Counted from the first letter of the stretch, positions 18,769 through 28,837 are shown. The stretch: 64,000 nucleotides of DNA from Bacteroidales bacterium (GCA_014800815.1 JAAVFI010000013.1:1-64000), one strand, 5' to 3'. The notes: generated by a model from the letters alone, not told the origin. Numbers and translations are program-made.

Positions 18769-19905
18769 TTAGCGCATCAGGAATGCGATGTGTCCGGGGA
18801 TATCGCCTGTTTTTGCGGTCCACTTGAGAGTGCCCTCGGGGCTGTAGCAGCGGAGCTCGCCCGACGATACGTAGTTGCGTGCGTCGGTGATGAAGATATC
18901 GCCGTTAGAGGGCTGTACGGCAACGCAGTAGGGTGCCATGATAGAAGCCTGAGTGCCGTCGGTGATGAAGTCGTCGCCTTTGGCTGCGGTGCGGGTGTCG
19001 ACGGTTCCGTAGATGTTTGTCGAGTTCCACGATTCGTCGTAGACGGTGGCGTAGTAGTAGAGTTTGTCGCCGCTGATTGTGAAGTTTGTACAGGGGATGT
19101 CGAGGGCAATGGGGCTGCCGAATTCGGCTTTGCCTTCTTTGGGGAGCTTGTAGAGGTTGGAGGGGATGTCGTAGTAGTTGCCGCGCGAGCTTACCCAGAG
19201 GTTGCCCTCGTTGTCGGCGCGGAGGTGGTGCATGTTCACGTCCACTTCGATGCTGCCGGTCATGGTGAAGCTGTCGAGACTTACTACAGATATAGTGCGG
19301 TCGTAGTTAGGAGCCTGGAACTGGCCTGAGTTGGCTACGTAGAGCTTGCCGTCGGCAATTACAATTTCTTCGGGCTGAAGGCCTACCGAAACGCTGCCGG
19401 TGATAGTGCCGGTGGTGGTGTCGAAGCGTACTACGGAGCCGCAGTCGCCTGTTCCGCCCACGAATGAGCTTACGTATGCGTTGCCCTTGTCGTCGAATGC
19501 GATGTTGCGGCACGAGGGAATGTCGACGTGACCCATAGACTTGCATGTGGCGGCATCGAGGATTTCCACCTTGTTCGAGCCGGTGACTACTATGAAGAGT
19601 TTGTTGCCGTCAATGGCTATATCGTTGCCGGTATCGCCCAGTTCGAGCACGGCGTTGGGGTTGCGTTCGGGATAGAGGTTGCGGATGTACTCGGCAGTGG
19701 CGTAGTCGAAGAAGTCGATAGTGCACTTGTTTGCGCCCATATTGCCTTCGTTCATTACATATACGCCGGCTACGGGGCCGGCGGTATCGGGAGTTGCACC
19801 TTCTACGGGTTCACGTTCAGCCGAAATCACCACGGGGTCGTCGTTGTGGCATGCTGTGAGGGCAGCCATAGCTGCGATAATAAAGAAGCGGTTCAGTTTC
19901 ATCAT
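18769..19905 (-). CDS. YncE/DUF5074-like beta-propeller lipoprotein
   Basis: Repeated propeller-like blades (GNDIAIDGNKLFIVVTGSNKVEILDAATCKSMGHVDIPSCRNIAFDDKGNAYVSS) and lipobox (MAALTACHNDD). Start reassigned from 19977 to the MMKLNRFF signal-peptide start. Confidence 0.75.
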   Translation of the reverse strand: MMKLNRFFIIAAMAALTACHNDDPVVISAEREPVEGATPDTAGPVAGVYVMNEGNMGANKCTIDFFDYATAEYIRNLYPERNPNAVLELGDTGNDIAIDGNKLFIVVTGSNKVEILDAATCKSMGHVDIPSCRNIAFDDKGNAYVSSFVGGTGDCGSVVRFDTTTGTITGSVSVGLQPEEIVIADGKLYVANSGQFQAPNYDRTISVVSLDSFTMTGSIEVDVNMHHLRADNEGNLWVSSRGNYYDIPSNLYKLPKEGKAEFGSPIALDIPCTNFTISGDKLYYYATVYDESWNSTNIYGTVDTRTAAKGDDFITDGTQASIMAPYCVAVQPSNGDIFITDARNYVSSGELRCYSPEGTLKWTAKTGDIPGHIAFLMR

Positions 19906-20015
19906 TTTAAAAGGGTTGAAATCGGGTGCAAAATTAGCAAAAAAATCATTGTGCGGCAAATGCTTACTTTTGAACATCTTTTAGTAATTTTGCAGACTGA
20001 ACCAAAACATACGCT

Positions 20016-21164
20016 ATGAAAATTGCAGTATTCGATGATGCCCGTATACGTGCCGAGCTTTTGCCTCTTACTTATACACGGCCTATAGCAAGCATCCGCG
20101 TGGGCATCGACACTATATATGAAAAATGGCAGGCTTTCGTGCCCGGTGAATATTCGCACCGCCCCGGCACCGACTACCTCGCCGAGATATTCAAGGAAGA
20201 TGCTGAGGCCGAGCTGTTTATAGCCGGCCACGTCATACCCGACGCTGCGCTTGCCGCTGCAGTGGCCTCGCTGGGCGAAAACGCCGCGCTTAAAGCGGGC
20301 GACACAGTCATAGCATATCGCGGTGCGGGTAGTGATATAGTTGAGTATCAGAGAGAAATCAAAGCCGTAGAGCATCTCTATGATATATTCCTGCACAACG
20401 GTGATGCCCTAAAAGACGATTTTGCCCGTATCACGGCAGGCCGTAAGTCGGCACCAGTCAGTGCTACAAATGTAGTAATCGGCGACCCCTCCCTCATATT
20501 TATAGAAGAAGGGGCGAAGGTCGAAGGTGCTTTCCTCAATACCAACGCCGGACCTATCTACGCCGGAGAGAATGCCGAGATTATGGAAGGCTCAATGCTT
20601 CGCGGTCCTATTGCTCTCTGCGAGCATGCCGTGGTGAACATGGGCTCGAAGATTTACGGCGCCACAACCCTCGGACCGTGGTGCAAAGTGGGCGGCGAGC
20701 TCAACAATGTGGTGATGCAGTCCTACTCCAATAAGGCTCACGACGGTTTCCTCGGCAATGCCGTGATAGGCAGCTGGTGCAATATCGGAGCCGGCGCCGT
20801 GGCGTCTAACCTCAAGAATGACTATACTCCTATCAAACTGTGGAATTATCCTGCCGGACGCTTCCTCCGCACCGGTCTGCAGTTCTGCGGTCTGATAATG
20901 GGCGACCACTCGAAGGCGGGTATCAACACCATGTTCAATACCGCTACGGTGCTTGGAGTTGGCGTGAATATCCACGGTTCGGGCTTCCCGCGCAATTTCG
21001 TGGCCTCGTTCAGCGAGGGCTCGACGGCGGGGTACAGCGACGTGTCCATGACAAAATTCTTCGACATTGCCTCGCGCATGATGAGCCGTCGCGGAGTAGA
21101 GCTCACCGAGGCCGACAAGCGTATGTTCTACGCCATTCGCGAGGCCGCAGAATCGTTCAAGTGA
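20016..21164 (+). CDS. GlmU-family putative sugar-1-phosphate nucleotidyltransferase/acyltransferase
   Basis: 382 aa; N-terminal LLPLTYTRPIASIRVGIDTIYEKW, C-terminal left-handed beta-helix hexapeptide-like region (GNAVIGSWCNIGAGAVASNLKNDY). Confidence 0.8.
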   Translation: MKIAVFDDARIRAELLPLTYTRPIASIRVGIDTIYEKWQAFVPGEYSHRPGTDYLAEIFKEDAEAELFIAGHVIPDAALAAAVASLGENAALKAGDTVIAYRGAGSDIVEYQREIKAVEHLYDIFLHNGDALKDDFARITAGRKSAPVSATNVVIGDPSLIFIEEGAKVEGAFLNTNAGPIYAGENAEIMEGSMLRGPIALCEHAVVNMGSKIYGATTLGPWCKVGGELNNVVMQSYSNKAHDGFLGNAVIGSWCNIGAGAVASNLKNDYTPIKLWNYPAGRFLRTGLQFCGLIMGDHSKAGINTMFNTATVLGVGVNIHGSGFPRNFVASFSEGSTAGYSDVSMTKFFDIASRMMSRRGVELTEADKRMFYAIREAAESFK

Positions 21165-21171
21165 TTATTGC

Positions 21172-21202
21172 ATTGCACATTCACTATTATTTCGTAACTT
21201 TG
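21172..21202 (+). promoter_or_regulatory. Bacteroidetes-type promoter of the yicC-like gene
   Basis: ATTG (21172-21175), 19-nt spacer, TAACTTTG (21195-21202). Confidence 0.6.
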
Positions 21203-21252
21203 CAGGTGCCAAACCGCCCGTGCGGGTGGGGCGCCAACTAATCATACAGCCT

Positions 21253-22140
21253 ATGCTATTGTCGATGACAGGCTTTGGAAAAGCCACAGCAGAAACCGCG
21301 GCGAAGAAAATCACCGTGGAAATAAAATCACTGAACTCCAAGCAGCTGGACCTCAATGTCCGCTTGCCGCTGTCTTTCCGCGAGCAGGAACTTGAGCTGC
21401 GTTCGGCAGTCGCTACCGTGCTCGAGCGCGGTAAGGTAGACGTGTACGTCTCCTCTGAGAATACACAAGGCAGTAATGCCGGTCTTACTGCGAGCCTCAA
21501 CGTGGAGGCGCTTGCAGCTTACCGTCGCCAGATATCCGAAGCGTCGGCCGCGATAGGTATTCCCGAACCGGCCGACTGGTACTCCGTTCTCCTCCGTTTC
21601 CCCGATACTATCCATGCCGAAACCGCCGAAAGTGTCGGCGAGGAAGAGGCTCTCGCGCTCAAGGAAGCCACCAAGGGTGCCGTTGAGGCCCTCATGGCAC
21701 ACCGCCGTGCCGAAGGCGAGGCTCTCGAGCGCTTCTTTGCTGAGCGAATCGAGGCTATATCCGTTCTCCTGGCGAGTGTCGCTCCCTACGAGGCCGAGCG
21801 CATAGAGAAAATACGCCAGCGCATGTCCGACGGCCTTGCCAAAATCCCCGTGGCTGAATACGACAAGGGTCGCCTTGAGCAGGAGATGATATTCTATATC
21901 GAAAAGCTCGATGTGAACGAGGAGAAGCAGCGCCTTGCACGACACCTGGCTTACTTCATCGAAACGATGAACGCTCCCAAGCCCGGTCAGGGCAAGAAGC
22001 TCGGCTTCATAGCTCAGGAAATGGGTCGCGAAATCAACACCCTCGGTTCCAAGAGCAATCACGCCGAAATGCAGGCTATCGTGGTACGCATGAAAGACCT
22101 CCTCGAGCAGATTAAAGAGCAGGTGCTCAATGTGATGTAA
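21253..22140 (+). CDS. YicC family endoribonuclease-like protein
   Basis: MLLSMTGFGKA start and GKKLGFIAQEMGREINTLGSKSNHAEMQAIVVRMKDLLEQIKEQVLNVM C-terminus are hallmarks of YicC. Confidence 0.92.
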   Translation: MLLSMTGFGKATAETAAKKITVEIKSLNSKQLDLNVRLPLSFREQELELRSAVATVLERGKVDVYVSSENTQGSNAGLTASLNVEALAAYRRQISEASAAIGIPEPADWYSVLLRFPDTIHAETAESVGEEEALALKEATKGAVEALMAHRRAEGEALERFFAERIEAISVLLASVAPYEAERIEKIRQRMSDGLAKIPVAEYDKGRLEQEMIFYIEKLDVNEEKQRLARHLAYFIETMNAPKPGQGKKLGFIAQEMGREINTLGSKSNHAEMQAIVVRMKDLLEQIKEQVLNVM

Positions 22141-22165
22141 GTTCGCACGAGAGTGCAGAAAATAT

Positions 22166-22209
22166 AACCCGGCACAACACTCCGCATTGGCGAGGGTCTG
22201 TGCCGGGTT
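22166..22209. terminator. Bidirectional terminator between yicC and birA
   Basis: AACCCGGCACA / TGTGCCGGGTT perfect 11-bp stem between convergent genes. Confidence 0.8.
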
Positions 22210-22239
22210 TTATTATGTCCTGACTCGTGGGCGTGGCTT

Positions 22240-22968
22240 TCAGATGATGTAAGCCACTTCTTTGAATGCGTATTGGCGTCCGTTGGAGAGGGTGAGGATT
22301 CCGTCGAGGGCTACGTCGGTGATACGGGCGGTGAAGGTGCCGTCGGCGTCGCGGAACGGATTTGTGCCGTCGGTCCACATCAGGCGACTCATATACTCGG
22401 ATTTGAGAGCCGCAGGGTTAGGCGAGGCGAAGTAGCGTGCGGCGTAGTCGGCCATTCGCGAGGTCACGTCGGTGAGGAATTGAGTGAGGTCGGTGGTTGC
22501 GCCGCCATTGTGCAGGATTATAGAGGTGGGATTGGGTGCGTCGGAGAGGAATTCCGTCTGATTCACGTTGATGCCCACGCCAGCTATTGCGCGCTCGATA
22601 TTCCGGCCGGCGAGTTTGTTCTCGATGAGGATTCCGCAGACTTTTTCGAGGCCGATGTATATGTCGTTGGGCCACTTGATGGTGGTACGGATGCCTTCAG
22701 GCAGTCGGCTGTCGATAGCGTCGGCTATAGCGAGCGACACTATCATCGAGAGCTCGAACTGCCTTGCCGCCTCAAGGCTTGTCGGGCGGAAAAGCATTGA
22801 GAATGTGAGGTTCTTGCCAGGCTCGGCTTCCCATGAGTTGCCTCGCTGACCGCGGCCTGCCGTCTGCGTGTGTGTGGCTATCACGGTGCAGTCGGCGGCA
22901 TCGGTGAGGCCGTTGAGAACGCTGTTGGTCGACGTGCAGGAGTCGAGGATAGTAATGTCGGGTTTCAT
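22240..22968 (-). CDS. birA: Biotin--[acetyl-CoA-carboxylase] ligase
   Basis: 242 aa; STNSVLNGL, THTQTAGRGQRGNSWEAEPGKNLTFSM, KWPNDIYIGLEKVCGILIEN, GVGINVNQ. Confidence 0.92.
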   Translation of the reverse strand: MKPDITILDSCTSTNSVLNGLTDAADCTVIATHTQTAGRGQRGNSWEAEPGKNLTFSMLFRPTSLEAARQFELSMIVSLAIADAIDSRLPEGIRTTIKWPNDIYIGLEKVCGILIENKLAGRNIERAIAGVGINVNQTEFLSDAPNPTSIILHNGGATTDLTQFLTDVTSRMADYAARYFASPNPAALKSEYMSRLMWTDGTNPFRDADGTFTARITDVALDGILTLSNGRQYAFKEVAYII

Positions 22969-23390
22969 TCAGATATCTCGAGTGTGCGGCTGTCGTCGTC
23001 GTTGACGCGGATGCGCACTGTCACGGTATCGGAGGGGAGGGCGGGAGCCACGCGTTCGGGCCATTCGAGGAGGCAGAGTGCGCCGGAGTCGAAGTAGTCT
23101 TCGATGCCGATTTCGAGTGCTTCTTCGAGCGACTCGATGCGGTAGAAATCAAAATGATAGATGAGTTCTGCCGTTGTGTCGGAGCGGTATTCGTTTACGA
23201 GCGCGAATGTGGGGCTTGCAGTCTCCTCGGGGTCAACGCCGAGAGCCTTGCAGAGTTCGTTGATGAAAGTTGTCTTTCCGGCTCCCATGTCGCCGTAGAA
23301 AGCGAATACGGTGTTGTCGCCCATGAGGCCGGCAAATTCGCGTGCTGCTTCGGGGAGCGCTTCGAGGGTAGGTATCTGTATGGTTTTCAT
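22965..23390 (-). CDS. tsaE: tRNA threonylcarbamoyladenosine biosynthesis ATPase TsaE
   Basis: 141 aa; FYGDMGAGKTTFINELCKALGV, SPTFALVNEY, LLEWPERV. Confidence 0.92.
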   Translation of the reverse strand: MKTIQIPTLEALPEAAREFAGLMGDNTVFAFYGDMGAGKTTFINELCKALGVDPEETASPTFALVNEYRSDTTAELIYHFDFYRIESLEEALEIGIEDYFDSGALCLLEWPERVAPALPSDTVTVRIRVNDDDSRTLEISE

Positions 23391-23394
23391 TATC

Positions 23395-24942
23395 TTATGC
23401 TTTAGGGGTTAGACTTATCAGGGGCACGAGCATTTCTTCCATAGATATGCCTCCGTGCTGGAATGTTCCTGTATAGTATTGTACGTAGTGGTTGTAGTTG
23501 TTGGGGTAGGCGAAGAAGTCGTCGCGAGCGGCAAAGATATATGTTGTCGACACGTTTGGGCTGGGGAGGCCGTAGCGCGCCGGAGTCTTGATTTCATATA
23601 CCTGCTTGGCGTTGTATGCGAGGTTCTTGCCGAGCTTGTAGCGGAGGTTGGTGTTGGTGTTTTTGTCGCCAACGACCTTTATGGGGTTCTCCACACGCAC
23701 GGTGCCGTGGTCGGTGGTGAGGATTATCTTGTAGCCTTTGGCTGCTATGCGGCGGAAGATTTCGAGTGCCGACGAGTGGCGGAACCACGACTCGGTGAGG
23801 GAACGGTAGGCGGCGTTGGTGGACGCGAGTTCGCGTATCATCTTCGACTCGGTTCGGGCATGCGAGAGCATGTCGATGAAGTTGAAGATAATCACGTTGA
23901 GGTCGTTCTGCTCGAACGCATTGAAGTCGCGCAGGAGCTTCTCGCCGCCGGCGGTGTCGTTGATTTTGGTGTAGGAGAAGCGGCAGTTGCGGCGGTAGCG
24001 CTCAAACTGTGTGGCGATGAGCGGTGACTCGTTGATGTTCTTGCCTTCTTCCGAATCTTCGTCGACCCACAGTTCGGGGAACATTTTCTCTATCTGTGCC
24101 GGCATGAGACCCGAGAATATGGCGTTGCGCGCATACTGGGTAGCGGTGGGGAGAATGGTGGTGTAGAGTTCTTCCTCGAAGTTGAAGTGCTCGGCGAGTA
24201 TGGGCTTGATAGTGCGCCACTGGTCGAGGCGGAAGTTGTCGATGAGAATGAAGAATACTTTCTCACCGGCATCAAGCAGCGGGAAGACTCTCTCGGGGAA
24301 GATGCGTTGGCTCATGAGGGGACGCTCAGAGCCGTTGAGCCACCCTTCGTAGTTGCGCTTTACCCACTTGAAGAACTCTGCATTTGCCTCTTTCTTCTGC
24401 GTCTCGAGGAGTTCGCCCATGTTTGTATCGGCCTGAGCAAGTTCCATTTCGCGGAATACGAGACGATCGTAGAGGTCGTACCACGCGGCTATGCTGTCGG
24501 CATTGTTGATGAGTGTGCCGAGCTCGCCGAATTCCTGGCGGTAGTCGCTGGTAGCTTTCTCCGACACGAGGCGGTCGGAGTGCAGATGCTTCTTAATGGC
24601 GATGAGTATCTGGTTGGGGTTGACAGGCTTGATGAGGTAGTCGGCGATTTTGCTGCCGACGGCCTGATCCATGATATTCTCTTCCTCGCTCTTGGTAATC
24701 ATTATCACCGGGGTGTGAGGCAGTCGCTGCTTGATGAGCGCGAGAGTCTCAAGGCCGGTAAGGCCCGGCATGTTCTCGTCGAGGATGATGAGGTCGAAGG
24801 GCTCGGCCACGGCCATGTCGAAAGCGTCGCGGCCGTTGTTGGCCGTAATAACGTCGTAGCCCTTGTTACGGAGGAAAAGTAAATGCGGCTTCAGAAGGTC
24901 TATTTCATCGTCGGCCCAGAGGATTCGTTGCTGGCTTGTCAT
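23395..24942 (-). CDS. porX: Response regulator with PglZ domain, PorX-like T9SS regulator
   Basis: 515 aa; N-terminal receiver domain (LIILDENMPGLTGLETL, MITKSEEE) fused to PglZ/alkaline-phosphatase-like region (VFFILIDNFRLDQW, ILTTDHGTVRVENPIKVVGDK). Confidence 0.88.
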   Translation of the reverse strand: MTSQQRILWADDEIDLLKPHLLFLRNKGYDVITANNGRDAFDMAVAEPFDLIILDENMPGLTGLETLALIKQRLPHTPVIMITKSEEENIMDQAVGSKIADYLIKPVNPNQILIAIKKHLHSDRLVSEKATSDYRQEFGELGTLINNADSIAAWYDLYDRLVFREMELAQADTNMGELLETQKKEANAEFFKWVKRNYEGWLNGSERPLMSQRIFPERVFPLLDAGEKVFFILIDNFRLDQWRTIKPILAEHFNFEEELYTTILPTATQYARNAIFSGLMPAQIEKMFPELWVDEDSEEGKNINESPLIATQFERYRRNCRFSYTKINDTAGGEKLLRDFNAFEQNDLNVIIFNFIDMLSHARTESKMIRELASTNAAYRSLTESWFRHSSALEIFRRIAAKGYKIILTTDHGTVRVENPIKVVGDKNTNTNLRYKLGKNLAYNAKQVYEIKTPARYGLPSPNVSTTYIFAARDDFFAYPNNYNHYVQYYTGTFQHGGISMEEMLVPLISLTPKA

Positions 24943-24946
24943 ACCG

Positions 24947-24978
24947 CAAAGTTACAAAGAAAGGTGCGTATCTGCAAG
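24947..24978 (-). promoter_or_regulatory. Bacteroidetes-type promoter of porX
   Basis: Minus-strand CTTG (24978-24975), 20-nt spacer, TAACTTTG (24954-24947). Confidence 0.55.
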
Positions 24979-25010
24979 TAAAAAAACGGTCAGCCGCGAG
25001 ACTGACCGTT
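24979..25010 (-). terminator. Rho-independent terminator of the outer-membrane operon
   Basis: AACGGTCAG / CTGACCGTT 9-bp stem followed (minus strand) by a T tract. Confidence 0.8.
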
Positions 25011-25036
25011 GTGAGTATGGGTAGGGTGTGATTTTA

Positions 25037-26770
25037 TCAGAACTTGTATTGTACGCCAAGCTGCATGCGTATTTCGGGAGTGAGGCTGCTTGTCCATTGG
25101 TCTATCGGACCGTAGAGAGCCAGCAGCTGCGGCTCAAGGAAAATGCCTACTCGTGATGAGACTCTGAAATTGCCCTTGAGACCCGCACGGACACCGAAGG
25201 TTGCGTGGGCATCACCACCGTCGAACTTTGAACTACCCACGAGTAAACCGCCGAATGCTTCAAGGTCGAAGATGCGATAGGGGTTGTAGCCGGCCATTGC
25301 GGTGGATATGCTCGTAAGATAATCACAGCCAATGGTTTCTCGATTGTAGCCCGAGAATGCGGTCCTTTCAAGGTTAAGACGCAGAGCCGAAAGGGGCGTG
25401 AATTGTCTGCCGATGCCAATGAAACCATCGTATACTTTATCACGCTCAAAGCGCAGACGAAGGCCGGCGCCGCCGCCAACCATTAGGAACCATGGGTGTG
25501 AATTGTCAAACTGAGCGTCTTGTCCTTTGTGGAGACGGGTGTAGTCGCCGATAGTATAGCGGAGTCCGAGATCAGCGGTGAGCAGGGGACGACGGCCGAT
25601 GCCGAAAGAAGTCGTGAAACTTTCGCTGAAGACCGATACTTGAGGATGGATGAAGATGCCCCAGTTGTCGGAGATGCGTACAAGACCCATGAGACCGGCC
25701 TGGGCTCCAAAGTGTACCTTGGATACTTCCTGAATTTTGGCGCCTGATACACCCAAATTCAAAAACATCTGAAACGGAGCCCTTGGACGATATCCGCTTA
25801 ATGCATTGTTAAGATTAAGAACATAATCCAACGATGCCATAGCTGCTCCTAAATCATTGAAACCGCCATGTAGTTTTTTAATGAAACTTGTAGATACCTG
25901 AAGACCCGATGTGGATGAGAACATTTTGCCGGCAAAAATATTCGCGTGAGGATTTTTTACGTTCAAATTGCTGGTAAGGAATGTGAATCCACCACCGCCA
26001 ACACCTGCAAATATATTGTCCTCACCCGACTGGAAGAAGTTGGTGGCACCTGCCTTGCGATATTTGCCGGTGAGGATGCGGTAGCCTACACCTATATTAA
26101 AAGCGAGATTGGTGTACATGCGCTCCCAGGGATAGGCGGAATTGTATTTACGACCGGCGAGCATGTTGAGCTCGGGCTCCATGAAGAGGTAGTAGGTGGG
26201 GCCTACGTTGAAGCGCATCTGAAGCGAAGCGGCAGCTCCGTAGTTGTAGCTGTGGTGTCTGTTCTGTCGGACAAGCTGATATACAAGACCTGCACCGCCG
26301 ATGAGTTCGAACACGCGGTCGGGGTCGTAGCCGTAGAGCAGTGCTGAGAGATTGACCATATAGTCGGCGCGAAGGGAACCGTACCATGCGTTGGACACTC
26401 CTGAGTTGACTGAGTGACGACCGCCTACACCTGTAAGACGGATACCGTGCACGGGGGTAAACCAACCGCCGATGTGTCCGCCGAGTTTGAAGCCGAGGCG
26501 CATCTTGTCCGACACTTCGTTGCTGATAATCGAGGTTCCGCCATTGAGGCCTATGTATAAGTTATTGCCGAGGCCTTTCTTACCTTCCGGAAACGCGGGG
26601 TTGCCGAGAGGCTTCTGGAGCACGTGCTCAAGGCCGTTGAAGCCCGATGATTCGCGTCCCTTGATATCCACAGAAGTCTTTTTTGCAAAAGCAGCCGTGG
26701 ATGAACCTACGAGAAGTGCGACCGCAATTGCAAGACGTGCAGTAATGGATTTTATATTGTTATTGTTCAT
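25037..26770 (-). CDS. Outer-membrane beta-barrel-like protein with three tandem repeats
   Basis: 577 aa; signal peptide; three related ~165-aa segments (see finding); ends in IRMQLGVQYKF, typical of an OM barrel terminal strand. Confidence 0.7.
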   Translation of the reverse strand: MNNNNIKSITARLAIAVALLVGSSTAAFAKKTSVDIKGRESSGFNGLEHVLQKPLGNPAFPEGKKGLGNNLYIGLNGGTSIISNEVSDKMRLGFKLGGHIGGWFTPVHGIRLTGVGGRHSVNSGVSNAWYGSLRADYMVNLSALLYGYDPDRVFELIGGAGLVYQLVRQNRHHSYNYGAAASLQMRFNVGPTYYLFMEPELNMLAGRKYNSAYPWERMYTNLAFNIGVGYRILTGKYRKAGATNFFQSGEDNIFAGVGGGGFTFLTSNLNVKNPHANIFAGKMFSSTSGLQVSTSFIKKLHGGFNDLGAAMASLDYVLNLNNALSGYRPRAPFQMFLNLGVSGAKIQEVSKVHFGAQAGLMGLVRISDNWGIFIHPQVSVFSESFTTSFGIGRRPLLTADLGLRYTIGDYTRLHKGQDAQFDNSHPWFLMVGGGAGLRLRFERDKVYDGFIGIGRQFTPLSALRLNLERTAFSGYNRETIGCDYLTSISTAMAGYNPYRIFDLEAFGGLLVGSSKFDGGDAHATFGVRAGLKGNFRVSSRVGIFLEPQLLALYGPIDQWTSSLTPEIRMQLGVQYKF

Positions 26771-28808
26771 CTTCTGAATAAGTTGTGTCGTTATCTTCCA
26801 ATAGGTCTATTACGTCGCCGTCGATTTTGGCAACTTCTCTCAGCGAGGGGTCGAGTGCGAAAGCATTCTCGAGATATACGGTAGCCTCCATGTATTTGTC
26901 AAGACGGTTTGCGGCAACGGCTTTTACGTATTGCTCAACGGCAGAATCACCGAGCTTCTGAGCCTTCTCCCAGGCGTGGTTGTTGTTTTTCGAAGCGAGG
27001 AGTACGAGTACTTCGTTGAGGGGCGAATCGGCATTGATTTCTTCGAGGACATCCATATATCTGCCGTTCTGAGCGGCTGCATATATCTTGGCCTTGTGAG
27101 TCTCGGGGGTGTCGGGAAGAGTGGAGAGGATAGAGTCGGCACGTGAGTAGTGCATGGCCTCCATGCTTGCGATACCCATGTTGAGACGGGTTGACTCGGG
27201 GAGGCGTGTCCACCGCTTGGGGTCTGTGAAGAAGGGTTCAAGCAGCTCCGAGGCGTCTTCGCCGCGGTTAATTATAATCTCCGAGAGGTCGGTGGCGGCA
27301 GCGATGAAGTCGGGGTGCGAAGCCATGGCCTGACGCAGGATTTTCTCGCGTTCGTCACCTTCCTTCTTCGAGTAGAGGCGGTAGTACTGGTACTTGGTGA
27401 GGCCTGCGGGGTTGGCACTGTATAGTTCGGCGATTTCCTCGTCGGTGAGCGGACGGTAAATCGACGACTTTATGTGGTAGTTTACGCGGCGAAGGCGTGG
27501 GAGGTACTTTTCGGCAAGAAGCGTTTTGTAGAAAGGAAGGCGCTTCATGTACACCGACTGAATGTCCGGATTGGAGTAACGGTTGATATTCTTCTGGACT
27601 TTATCAGCTTCATCGTTGAGGCCGTCGGCTCGCAGAAGGGCCACCACATCTTCCCATGTAGCTACTTCTGCATGCGACGATACTTCGGCATTGCGGCGTA
27701 GAGAGGGATCTACACTCGAGAGCACGGTCTCAAGAGCCGATTTCATACGGGCGTCAGCAAGGGTCTGATTAAGTTCTCTACTACCATCGGGAGATGCGAA
27801 ACCATTGATTGAGAAGCTCTTAAGCGACATGTCCGGACTCTTCTCTATAGTCTTGAATTCAGCAATAAGTGTGCCGAGCTCTGCGGCATTGTTGCCGAGA
27901 GAGAGATCAAGCTTTGACTTGCCTACGGGGAATACGAGGATGACTTCACCCTGGGTGTCGCGGAGTTCGACCTCGGGAGTGGGGATGAAGCGTTCTTCTG
28001 AGAGAGGCACAGCAGTGACTGAGTATGAGAGGAAACGCAGAGGATTTACCGTACCGCGCGCTATCTCGAAGGTGTCGGTGTACATCACACGGTTGTAGTT
28101 CTCAAGCGATGTGAGGATTATGCCCATGAAGTCGTCCTTGGGATTCTCAACATAAAGCGAGTCGAGGATATATACCGTGCCCTTCTCTGCTTTGTTTACT
28201 GCCTGCTTGATTTCCTGGTATGGAGTGAGGGGGTCTACGTCCTTGTTCCAGTCGTCCATACGCTCCTGGGTAGCGGCGTAGCGCCATCCGTCGTAGACGA
28301 TAGGATGCAGATAGAAGAGGTGTTTGCGGGTAACGTTGTAGATTGCCGGTTGGATGATTGCGCGCACGTCGGAGCGGTTCATCTTGTTGGGAATCTTTAC
28401 TTTAGTCTTGAATCGCAGCATGTTGCCGTCGAGGTCGAGGTCGGTAGGCTCTGCCGACATCGTAGTTTTGCCGCCCTTTGCGGTGATGACAATTTCGTTG
28501 AGGGCGTTTGACTGAGGCATTAGCTGCACGTCGATTACGTGGCGGTCTCTTACGCTTTCGGTGTGGTCTTCGGCAGTCATGAAGCAGAATATGAGGTCGG
28601 CTTCGGAGTCCACGGTGATATTGTAGCGGCCGTCTTCGCCGGTGATAGCTATGAGTCGCTGGGTGGCACCGTCGAGAATCGAGGCTCCGGGAGCAGGCTC
28701 GTTGGAACCTTTGAGCGTTACAGAGCCGCTGACATTTATTTTTCGCGCATCAACAGACACTGCAGCGAGCACTGCAAGTATTGTGAGCAGAAGTTTTCTT
28801 TTAATCAT
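26760..28808 (-). CDS. Carboxypeptidase-regulatory-like + OmpA-like + TPR-like periplasmic/OM protein
   Basis: 682 aa; N-terminal CarboxypepD_reg-like (VSGSVTLKGSNEPAPGASILDG), OmpA-like SINGFASPDGSRELNQTLADARMKSALE, helical repeats at the C-terminus. Confidence 0.65.
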   Translation of the reverse strand: MIKRKLLLTILAVLAAVSVDARKINVSGSVTLKGSNEPAPGASILDGATQRLIAITGEDGRYNITVDSEADLIFCFMTAEDHTESVRDRHVIDVQLMPQSNALNEIVITAKGGKTTMSAEPTDLDLDGNMLRFKTKVKIPNKMNRSDVRAIIQPAIYNVTRKHLFYLHPIVYDGWRYAATQERMDDWNKDVDPLTPYQEIKQAVNKAEKGTVYILDSLYVENPKDDFMGIILTSLENYNRVMYTDTFEIARGTVNPLRFLSYSVTAVPLSEERFIPTPEVELRDTQGEVILVFPVGKSKLDLSLGNNAAELGTLIAEFKTIEKSPDMSLKSFSINGFASPDGSRELNQTLADARMKSALETVLSSVDPSLRRNAEVSSHAEVATWEDVVALLRADGLNDEADKVQKNINRYSNPDIQSVYMKRLPFYKTLLAEKYLPRLRRVNYHIKSSIYRPLTDEEIAELYSANPAGLTKYQYYRLYSKKEGDEREKILRQAMASHPDFIAAATDLSEIIINRGEDASELLEPFFTDPKRWTRLPESTRLNMGIASMEAMHYSRADSILSTLPDTPETHKAKIYAAAQNGRYMDVLEEINADSPLNEVLVLLASKNNNHAWEKAQKLGDSAVEQYVKAVAANRLDKYMEATVYLENAFALDPSLREVAKIDGDVIDLLEDNDTTYSEDEQ

Positions 28809-28837
28809 AGAGCGATATTATAATAGGTTCTGCTGTA

